From NCBI GenBank assembly GCA_002316385.1, contig DCDL01000055.1:153803-195356 (forward strand): 41,554 nt of DNA, written 5' to 3'. Origin of the DNA: Clostridium sp. UBA1056 (GTDB lineage Bacteria > Bacillota > Clostridia > Clostridiales > Clostridiaceae). Numbering within the stretch: position 1 is the first letter of the stretch; each line of letters opens with the position of its first letter. A program made the position numbers and the translations under genes. The notes beneath the pieces are model-generated. The model had not been told where the DNA came from. It saw nothing but the letters and a program-made list of their open reading frames with translations, and did no database searches. This document shows, piece after piece, positions 24,262 to 31,106 of the stretch.

Positions 24262-24410
24262 GCACCATCAAAACCTCCAGCAGATTTCATTTCATCTGTT
24301 GCACAAATTAATATACCAGCTCTTGTTTGAATAGCTTTTTCAACATGATTTAATTCACTAGCTAACACTGGTTTAATAAGATTCCATGCAACAGCTTCTC
24401 CATGTTTATG
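24258..24410 (-). pseudogene. Internal fragment of an unidentified protein gene
   Basis: Read on the minus strand, about 50 codons without a stop give convincing protein: HKHGEAVAWNLIKPVLASEL, then NHVEKAIQTRAGILICATDE and MKSAGGFDGAP. It has no start codon, no ribosome binding site, and runs into repeat copy C. I do not recognise the family. It is a relic of a larger gene. The rest of the gap to 24684 shows no gene. Confidence 0.5.
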
Positions 24411-24684
24411 TTAAAATATATTTTTTGAAGGGTTATGATATTTTATTTAGAAACGTTGATGTTATCGTAATTTTCTATTATTTTTATATAATAGATAAAG
24501 ACAACATGTAAAACTTTAGACCTGAATGGTATTGTATTATCAATATAATATTGCTATAATACAGATAAGTAAAGTCTATAATAAACTTTACTTATTGTTA
24601 TAATTGTAGGTTAATATTATTTTTAAACTAAAGAACAGCTAATTCATTCATATCTTGATACTTTTTAAAATAGGAGAAATGTAT

Positions 24685-25827
24685 ATGAAAGAATTTAGTA
24701 TTAGTACAAATGTGTATTTTGGAGAAGGATCTTTAGATAGGCTAAGTGAAATTAATAATAAAAGAGTATTAATAGTATGTGATAAATTTATGGAAGTTTC
24801 AGGTATGGCTGCAAAAGTACAAGAAAGACTTGTTAATTGCGAAGTAGCTATATATAGTGATATTGTACCTGATCCATCTATAGAAGTTGTTGCTGCTGGT
24901 ATTAAAAAATTACAAAGTTGTAATGCCGAGATTATAGTAGCGCTTGGTGGAGGTTCATCAATTGATGGAGCTAAGGCAATTAAAGAATATGCAAAAAGAA
25001 TTACTGGAGGAAATTCTTCTATAGAAGAATTTTATGCTATACCTACTACAAGTGGTACAGGCTCTGAAGTAACTGAATATGCAGTAATTACGAATAAACA
25101 AGAAGGATTGAAGTATGCACTTACAGATAAATCTCTTCTTCCAACAGTTGCTATTCTTGATCCTGAACTAGTTAAATCTGTACCTAAGGCTATAACTGCT
25201 GATACAGGAATGGATGTAATCACACATGCTATAGAGGCTTATGTTTCAAAAAATGCTACTGACTTTTCAGATGCTCTTGCGGAAAAGGCTATTACTTTAG
25301 CCTTCAGATTTTTACCACAAGCTTATGCTGATGGAAATGATATAGTAGCAAGAGAGAAGCTTCACAATGCATCATGCCTTGCTGGTATGGCATTTAACGC
25401 AGCTGGACTTGGAATTACTCATAGTTTAGCTCACGCTATAGGTGGAAAGTTACATATTTCTCATGGAAGAAGTAATGCAATTATACTTCCTCATGTAATT
25501 GAGTATAATGCTAATTTAAGTAAAGAAACCTTCCGTGCTGAATATAGCATAGCAGCTAAGAAATATCAAAGACTTGCCAAATTATTAAAATTACATGCGC
25601 CAAATGTAAATATTGGTGTTAATAATTTAATTAGAAGCATTGTAGAACTTCAAAAAACATTGATGATTCCAACGACATTAAAAGAACAAGGTGCAGATAT
25701 GGAGTTGGCTCAAGCATCAAGAGAAGAAATTATTAATGCAGCTCTTAAGGATGTGTGTACAACAGTAAATCCTAGAGAAGCATCAAGAGAAGATTTATTA
25801 AAAGTTTTAGATAAATTCTTTGAGTAA
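24685..25827 (+). CDS. Iron-containing alcohol dehydrogenase (BMC-associated, CutO/PduQ-like)
   Basis: A 380-residue class III alcohol dehydrogenase. Seen: the N-terminal family pattern TNVYFGEGSL, NAD-binding GGGSSIDGAKA, the TTSGTGSEVT motif, and metal ligands in MDVITHAIEAY (Asp and His), GITHSLAHAIGG and HISHGRSNA. It reduces acetaldehyde to ethanol and so regenerates NAD+ for the aldehyde dehydrogenase of the choline microcompartment downstream. The frame opens at 24655, but AGGAG lies 8 bases before the ATG at 24685. It has its own terminator and is separated from the main locus by the MerR-type gene, so it is a separate unit. Confidence 0.88.
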   Translation: MKEFSISTNVYFGEGSLDRLSEINNKRVLIVCDKFMEVSGMAAKVQERLVNCEVAIYSDIVPDPSIEVVAAGIKKLQSCNAEIIVALGGGSSIDGAKAIKEYAKRITGGNSSIEEFYAIPTTSGTGSEVTEYAVITNKQEGLKYALTDKSLLPTVAILDPELVKSVPKAITADTGMDVITHAIEAYVSKNATDFSDALAEKAITLAFRFLPQAYADGNDIVAREKLHNASCLAGMAFNAAGLGITHSLAHAIGGKLHISHGRSNAIILPHVIEYNANLSKETFRAEYSIAAKKYQRLAKLLKLHAPNVNIGVNNLIRSIVELQKTLMIPTTLKEQGADMELAQASREEIINAALKDVCTTVNPREASREDLLKVLDKFFE

Positions 25828-25840
25828 AATATTATACTAT

Positions 25841-25869
25841 AAACCATCCATTATATGGGTGGTTTTTTT
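25841..25869 (+). terminator. Terminator of the alcohol dehydrogenase gene
   Basis: ACCATCCAT (25843-25851) pairs with ATGGGTGGT (25855-25863, one G-U), followed by T7. Confidence 0.85.
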
Positions 25870-25972
25870 ATGGCTAATTTTTGAGAAAAGTTGATAAAAT
25901 ATATATGATAAAATATAATTTGAAGTATAATTTAAAGTATAATTAAAATTATTTAAAAAAGGGGGCTAAAAT

Positions 25973-26803
25973 ATGAAAGAAGAACTATATTCCATAGGTA
26001 AAGTAGGTGAAATATGCAAAATAACTAAAAAGGCACTGAGATTTTATGATGAAAAGAAGATATTATCTCCTGACAAAGTATGTGATGAAAATGGTTATAG
26101 ATATTATAGTAAGAAAACTTTATTGTCTGTACCAGTAATAAAGTATTATAAGCAAAGTGGGTTCACACTCGATGAAATGAGAGCTTTTTTAAAAGGAGCT
26201 ACCTATGATTCTATGCATAAAAACTTTGAAAGAAAAATTAATGAATTAAAAGAGCTTCAAAATGAAATAAATTTAAAATTAAGGTCTGTTAAAGATTGGG
26301 ATGATCTTATAGTTGAGGCGCAGATGGTAATTGAAAATGATGTATCTGATGTGGCTGTAAAATATATAGATAATCAAAGATTAGCTTTTTTAAACCAAGA
26401 TTTTAAATATGATTATATGGACTCTATAATTAATATAGAGTTTGGCAATTATATAGATAGCATAAATAATGCAATAACAGGTCCTGTAATCATATGTTTT
26501 CCATCTTTTGAGGATAAAATTAGTGGAAAATGCAATAAGATAAAGATAATGCAGGAGGCGATTTTAAAGTGTAGGGAAGAAGAAAGTGTTGAGTTTGGTG
26601 GTTGGATGGCAGCCGCTTGTTATCATATAGGAGTTCATGAAACAATTGATGAAACATATAAAAAAATAAAGAAGTGGACCCAAGAACATGGGTATGTATG
26701 TGCTGAAGAGTCTTATGAAAGATATGTAGCAGATTACTGGACCACTAAAAACTCTGATAAATTTGTAACAGAAGTTTTGATTAAGGTTAGAAGAAAAAAA
26801 TAG
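25973..26803 (+). CDS. MerR-family regulator with GyrI/BmrR-like effector domain
   Basis: A 276-residue protein. Residues 1-72 are the MerR winged helix (YSIGKVGEICKITKKALRFY, then GYRYYSKKTL), residues about 80-115 the dimerisation helix, and residues about 125-276 resemble the GyrI-like ligand-binding domain of BmrR-type activators (ending YERYVADYW, FVTEVLIKV). GGGGG precedes the ATG. MerR activators work on promoters with overlong 19-20 base spacers; a 20-base-spacer promoter with a dyad lies at 27081-27112, directly before the choline BMC genes, and another dyad at 26823-26856. It is therefore the best candidate regulator of the locus. The ligand could be choline or a product, by inference only. 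Confidence 0.87.
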   Translation: MKEELYSIGKVGEICKITKKALRFYDEKKILSPDKVCDENGYRYYSKKTLLSVPVIKYYKQSGFTLDEMRAFLKGATYDSMHKNFERKINELKELQNEINLKLRSVKDWDDLIVEAQMVIENDVSDVAVKYIDNQRLAFLNQDFKYDYMDSIINIEFGNYIDSINNAITGPVIICFPSFEDKISGKCNKIKIMQEAILKCREEESVEFGGWMAAACYHIGVHETIDETYKKIKKWTQEHGYVCAEESYERYVADYWTTKNSDKFVTEVLIKVRRKK

Positions 26804-26822
26804 TTTTATTATGCTAAAAACA

Positions 26823-26856
26823 TTGACCGTAGGGTAAGGTCCAAAAGCCGTATAAT
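26823..26856 (+). promoter_or_regulatory. MerR-type operator/promoter candidate 1
   Basis: The dyad GACC-N9-GGTC (26825-26841, GACCGTAGGGTAAGGTC) overlaps a TTGACC -35 box. A TATAAT box follows at 26851-26856, a spacer of 22 bases. It begins 20 bases after the MerR-type stop codon. The spacer is long even for MerR promoters, so it may be a decayed or auxiliary site. Confidence 0.5.
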
Positions 26857-26938
26857 ACTAGGTTTAGCGATAATGAATATTAACAAATGAGGATTATCCG
26901 TTGAAATTAAAAGAAAATTTATAAATTTATATTAATTG

Positions 26939-26990
26939 CAATTCAAGCCTGATTGTGTTTATTACTTAACAAACACATGCTTTGGAATTG
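26939..26990. other. Large hairpin between MerR-type gene and BMC locus
   Basis: CAATTCAAGC (26939-26948) pairs with GCTTTGGAATTG (26979-26990, 2-base bulge), and inside TGTGTTT (26954-26960) pairs perfectly with AAACACA (26971-26977). No T-run follows. It may be a transcript structure or a protein site. Confidence 0.45.
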
Positions 26991-27080
26991 ACATACTATT
27001 CTTGATAATCGATTAACTTTTAAGTGTAAGTATGATTATAAGGTTTTAAATTTTGGTAAAGTATTCCTATAAAATATTTG

Positions 27081-27112
27081 TTGACCCTGCCCCAAAGGTA
27101 AAGGGATATAAT
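27081..27112 (+). promoter_or_regulatory. MerR-type promoter in front of the choline BMC locus
   Basis: TTGACC (-35, 27081-27086) and TATAAT (-10, 27107-27112) are separated by exactly 20 bases, and the spacer holds an imperfect dyad (CCCTGCC...GGTAAAGGG). Overlong spacers spanning a dyad are the hallmark of MerR-activated promoters. The leader to the first gene at 27305 would be about 190 bases. Confidence 0.65.
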
Positions 27113-27304
27113 CTAACTACAGAACAAATACCTACAAGATACAGATGAAAAGGTGTTCAATAGTTTCAAAATAGAATACATCAAATTATAACAATTTTAG
27201 AATCATGTTACTTAAATCAAATTAAAGTATACTCGTCGTAAATTTTTATTTAATAATATAAATTTAGAAATTATTAATCGCATAAGCGAAAGGAGTTTTA
27301 ATTT

Positions 27305-28402
27305 ATGAATGGAGTTTCAGAAGCGGTAAATTTAGAAGCAATCGCTGCAAAAAAGAAACTAACAAGTAGTTTCTTTAAAAGAGGTATATCCCTAGCTTTA
27401 TTTTCAGGACTTGCCTATGGATTATATACGGCATTTCTAACTATGGGAATGACTAAAGGAGTTTGGGGAGATTGGTATGGCGCTAATACTGCTGGTTTAT
27501 CTGCATTCGTGGTAGCATATTTACTTGCTGCAATCGGTAATGCAATAAACGACACATGTAGTGCTATTTGGGCTCTTTTATACTCAGGAGTTAAAGGGAA
27601 GTTTGGAGATTTTATAAGATGTATTAACACGAAACCAGGACGTATTATGATATTAGCAGCGCTTATAGGGGGACCTGTAGCTGGTACTGCTTATGTTATA
27701 GCTATTCAAATGGCTGGTTCAATAGTAGTTCCAATATCAGCACTTTGCCCTGCTATTGCTGCTATACTAGGTAAAATTTTATACAAACAAGAATTAAATA
27801 AACGTATGGCTTTAGGTATTTGTATATGTGTGTTTGCTAGTTTCTTAATTGGTAGTACAAAATTAAGTGGTGGTGCTTCAGCAAATACTTTAATTGGAAT
27901 TTTAATAGCTATTGTCGCTGCCCTAGGATGGGGATTTGAAGGTTGTGTAGCTGGATATGGTTCAGCAATGATTGATCCTGAAATTGGTATTTGTATTCGT
28001 CAAGTAACATCAGGTATAGCAAATTTATTTATCTTAGTTCCAATTTTTGGAATAATGGCTGGTGGAATTAGTATTTCTACTGATCTTGTTGTACAAGCAT
28101 TTACAAGTGCACCTGCAATGGGGTGGTTTGCTTTAAGTGGTTTGTTATCATTCATTACATTTATGACATGGTATGCTGGAAACAGTATGTGTGGAGCAGG
28201 ACTTGGTACTGCATGCAATGCTACTTATTCATTCTTTGGACCACTATTCTGCTTACTAGTATTAGGTGTATATGGTGGAATTGACGGATGGGCATTACCT
28301 TCAGTAGCTTGGGTTGGAGCAGTGATAATGATGCTTGGTATCCTTACAATATCTATGAATCCACTTGATTTATTAAGAAGAAAAAAGATGGAGGTAGAAT
28401 AG
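27305..28402 (+). CDS. DMT-superfamily transporter of the choline BMC locus
   Basis: A 365-residue protein with about ten hydrophobic helices in two halves (for example FSGLAYGLYTAFLTMGM, ISALCPAIAAILGKILY, FFGPLFCLLVLGVYGGIDGW). The second half repeats the first, as in EamA/DMT transporters, but the protein is longer, with an N-terminal cytoplasmic arm and unusual Gly/Cys-rich helices. It is the first gene of the run leading into the microcompartment genes. From this position it is a likely uptake system for choline or exporter for trimethylamine; sequence alone does not decide. AAAGGAG precedes the ATG. The following gene starts on the next base after its stop. Confidence 0.75.
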   Translation: MNGVSEAVNLEAIAAKKKLTSSFFKRGISLALFSGLAYGLYTAFLTMGMTKGVWGDWYGANTAGLSAFVVAYLLAAIGNAINDTCSAIWALLYSGVKGKFGDFIRCINTKPGRIMILAALIGGPVAGTAYVIAIQMAGSIVVPISALCPAIAAILGKILYKQELNKRMALGICICVFASFLIGSTKLSGGASANTLIGILIAIVAALGWGFEGCVAGYGSAMIDPEIGICIRQVTSGIANLFILVPIFGIMAGGISISTDLVVQAFTSAPAMGWFALSGLLSFITFMTWYAGNSMCGAGLGTACNATYSFFGPLFCLLVLGVYGGIDGWALPSVAWVGAVIMMLGILTISMNPLDLLRRKKMEVE

Positions 28403-28669
28403 ATGAAACCGCTTAACTATGCAATTTTGAAATATTTTACTAGAGTTAAAGAAGCTTGCGCTGAAGATGTTATAGAAGAACTAAAAGGCGAATATGGAAA
28501 TTTTAAGGCGTTGAAAAAGAAAGCCGTAATTAATGCTTTAATGACAGCAGAAGCAAATGGACTTATTGAAGAAGCAAGACTTGAATTAGATAAGAATAAA
28601 GAGTTGAAGGTTTATTATCATGCTCATGAAGAAGGGGCAGCTACAATTAATAAATATATCAATGATTAA
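28403..28669 (+). CDS. Small winged-helix-like protein
   Basis: An 88-residue protein starting immediately after the stop of the transporter gene, with GGAGG in the transporter's last codons, hence translationally coupled. The pattern MKPLNYAILKYFTRVKEACA, then VINALMTAEANGLIEEARLE, looks like a small winged-helix domain with helix 1 and recognition-helix spacing, but no DNA-contact motif is decisive. It could be a regulator of the locus or a transporter partner. After it comes a 220-base gap without a clear terminator before the first shell gene. Confidence 0.6.
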   Translation: MKPLNYAILKYFTRVKEACAEDVIEELKGEYGNFKALKKKAVINALMTAEANGLIEEARLELDKNKELKVYYHAHEEGAATINKYIND

Positions 28670-28889
28670 TCAGATCAAGTAAATCTCATAAATAGTTATT
28701 TTTAGTGTATATTTTATGAATTAACTTTACTTGAAACAATATGTATGAGAGTAAAATTAATTGAAGATTTTTAAAAAAAGAATATTTTTACTTTTCTAAA
28801 AAGTGGAAATATAACAAATTAAAAACATATGAAAGTTATGTAATTGAGAAAAAGTATACTGAGCTAAGAATAGGAAGGAGAAATTATCA

Positions 28890-29186
28890 ATGAGATATTA
28901 TGGGGAAGAGGCTTTAGGCCTTGTAGAAACAATTGGATTAGTTCCCGCACTTGAGGCTGCAGATAAAATGCTTAAGGCAGCTAACGTTGAATTGATTTCA
29001 TATGAAAATATTGGTTCAACTCTTGTAACAATTATGGTTAAAGGCGATGTTGGAGCAGTAAGAGCTGCTGTAGAAGCAGGTGCTGAAGCAGCTGCTGCAA
29101 TTGGTAAATTAACAGCACACAATGTTATGCCACGTCCTATTAGAGAAGTTGGAGATATTGTGTCAGTACACGATATTGATGAATAG
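28890..29186 (+). CDS. BMC-H hexameric shell protein
   Basis: A 98-residue single BMC (PF00936-type) domain: EALGLVETIGLVPALEAADK, pore-loop region ENIGSTLVT, and the KGDVGAVRAAVEAG helix. It forms hexamers that tile the shell facets; the small pore side chains (I-G-S) suit passage of small polar metabolites. GGAGG precedes the ATG. It is 20 bases before the second shell gene. Confidence 0.95.
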   Translation: MRYYGEEALGLVETIGLVPALEAADKMLKAANVELISYENIGSTLVTIMVKGDVGAVRAAVEAGAEAAAAIGKLTAHNVMPRPIREVGDIVSVHDIDE

Positions 29187-29206
29187 AAGGGGAAGGATAT
29201 ATATAT

Positions 29207-29515
29207 ATGGCAAGATATGAAGCTTTAGGATTAATCGAAACTTTTGGTCTGGTTTTTGCTTTAGAAGCAGCAGACGCTATGTGTAAATCAGCAAATGTTG
29301 AACTTATAGGATATGAAAATGTTGCATCAGGTTATATATCTGTATTAGTTAGTGGTGATGTTGGTGCTTGCAGAACAGCAGTAGAAGCTGGTGTTGCAGC
29401 TGTTGAAAATATGGAAGGTGGAAACCTTTATAGTTCAGTAGTTATACCAAGACCACACCAAGATCTTGAAAAGATAATACAACGTTATGCAATTCCAATG
29501 CCGATAACAGAGTAG
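29207..29515 (+). CDS. BMC-H hexameric shell protein
   Basis: A 102-residue BMC domain (EALGLIETFGLVFALEAADA). Its pore loop ENVASGYIS differs from the preceding paralogue, and a Cys sits in GDVGACRTA. The C-terminal extension is short (HQDLEKIIQRYAIPMPITE). It would form mixed facets with the neighbouring BMC-H proteins. AAGGGGAAGGA lies upstream. Confidence 0.95.
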   Translation: MARYEALGLIETFGLVFALEAADAMCKSANVELIGYENVASGYISVLVSGDVGACRTAVEAGVAAVENMEGGNLYSSVVIPRPHQDLEKIIQRYAIPMPITE

Positions 29516-29561
29516 GAAATAAAGATTTTTTTCTAAGTAATAGATAAAAGGAGAGAGAAGA

Positions 29562-31070
29562 ATGAGTATTATTGATAATGATTTACTCTCCATGCAGGAA
29601 GCTAGGATTCTTGTTGAAAACGCTCGTGAAGCACAAAGAAAATTAGCAACTTTCCCACAAGAAAAGCTTGATGAAATAGTTGCATGTATGACTGAAGAAA
29701 TTGAAAAACACTTAAAAGAACTTGCAAAAATATCTAATCAAGAGTCTGAATATGGAAAGTGGGAAGATAAATATATCAAAAATCAAATTGTATGTAAGTA
29801 TCTAAAAGATAGGCTTAAAGGGATGAAGTGTGTAGGCATAATTGATGAAGATAAAGTAAATAGGACAAGGGATGTTGGTGTACCAATGGGAGTTATTATA
29901 GCTTTTCCGCCATCAACAAGTCCTGTATCCACAACAATATACAAGGCACTAATTGCAATTAAATCAGGAAATGCAATTATATTTTCACCTCATCCAAGAG
30001 CTAAAGAATCAATTTGTAAAACACTTGATATTTTAATTAAGACTGCAGAAAGAGTAGGACTTCCAGAAGGTGCTCTTGCATGTTTGCATATAGTAACAAC
30101 AGGTGGTTCATTAGAGCTTATGAATCATAAAGATACGTCTCTTATAATGAACACAGGAGTTCCAGAAATGCTTGACTCAGCTTATAAGTCTGGCAAGCCA
30201 GTAATCTATGGAGGGAATGGAAATGGTCCAGCTTTCATAGAACGTACAGCTGATATACCTCAGGCAGTTAAAGACATTATTTATAGTAAAAACTTTGATT
30301 ATGGAGTTGTATCTGCAGCTGAACAATCAGTTGTTGTTGATAGCTGTGTTGCAGCAGAAGTAAAACAAGAATTTATTAAAAATGGTGGATACTTTATGAC
30401 AAAAGAGGAAGCTGAAAAGCTGGGATCTATCTTTTTTAATAAAGATGGAAGTCTTGAAGAAGAACTGATTGGCAAATCGCCACAATTCTTAGCTAAATAT
30501 GCTGGATTTAATGTTTCTCAAGATGTGAAAGTTCTCATTTCAGAGCAAGAGTTTGTTTCTAAAGATAACCCTTATTCAAGAGAAAAGCTTTGCCCTGTTT
30601 TAGCCTTTTATATAGAAGAAGATTGGATGCATGCTTGTGAGAAATGCATAGAATTGTTACTTAGCGAGCGATATGGACATACACTTATTATACATTCAAA
30701 AGATGAAGAAGTTATTAGTCAATTTGCACTTAAGAAGCCAGTTGGGAGAATACTTGTTAATACTCCAGGAACTTTTGGAAGTATGGGAGCAACTACGAAT
30801 TTATTTCCTTCAATGACTTTGGGTAGTGGTTCTGCTGGTGAAGGAATGACTTCAGACAATGTCTCACCTAAAAATTTAATATATATCCGTAAAGTTGGAT
30901 ATGGAGTTCGTACAGTAGATGAAATTGTTAAAGCAGTAGATCATGAAGAAAATTCTACTTTTACAGTTTCAAATAACAAATTAAATGCAAATGAAATAGA
31001 TAACTATAAGTTATTAGAGAGTATTTTAAAAAAAATTCTAGATAACTTAAAACAAGAAAATAATATTTAA
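29562..31070 (+). CDS. Aldehyde dehydrogenase homologue lacking the catalytic cysteine
   Basis: A 502-residue member of the CoA-acylating aldehyde dehydrogenase family (PduP/EutE/CutF-like) with the same N-terminal helical region as its paralogue at 39206. In the paralogue the active-site segment is FDYGTICASEQS (nucleophile Cys252). Here it is FDYGVVSAAEQS, with Ser251 at the Cys position. The cofactor-loop segment is also changed: TGVPEMLDSAY versus TGGPGMVKAAY. The reading frame is otherwise intact and well preserved, so it is under selection. The C-terminal tail (KLLESILKKILDNLKQ) is an amphipathic helix of the encapsulation-peptide type. Likely a pseudoenzyme with a structural or regulatory role in the BMC core, or an enzyme with altered chemistry. 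Confidence 0.85.
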   Translation: MSIIDNDLLSMQEARILVENAREAQRKLATFPQEKLDEIVACMTEEIEKHLKELAKISNQESEYGKWEDKYIKNQIVCKYLKDRLKGMKCVGIIDEDKVNRTRDVGVPMGVIIAFPPSTSPVSTTIYKALIAIKSGNAIIFSPHPRAKESICKTLDILIKTAERVGLPEGALACLHIVTTGGSLELMNHKDTSLIMNTGVPEMLDSAYKSGKPVIYGGNGNGPAFIERTADIPQAVKDIIYSKNFDYGVVSAAEQSVVVDSCVAAEVKQEFIKNGGYFMTKEEAEKLGSIFFNKDGSLEEELIGKSPQFLAKYAGFNVSQDVKVLISEQEFVSKDNPYSREKLCPVLAFYIEEDWMHACEKCIELLLSERYGHTLIIHSKDEEVISQFALKKPVGRILVNTPGTFGSMGATTNLFPSMTLGSGSAGEGMTSDNVSPKNLIYIRKVGYGVRTVDEIVKAVDHEENSTFTVSNNKLNANEIDNYKLLESILKKILDNLKQENNI

Positions 31071-31106
31071 GATATGAAATACATTAAAGATTGAGAGGTA
31101 ATAAAT

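Noticed and set aside
24655..24684. Longer start for the alcohol dehydrogenase
   Set aside because: The ribosome binding site AGGAG lies inside this extension and is correctly spaced for the ATG at 24685.
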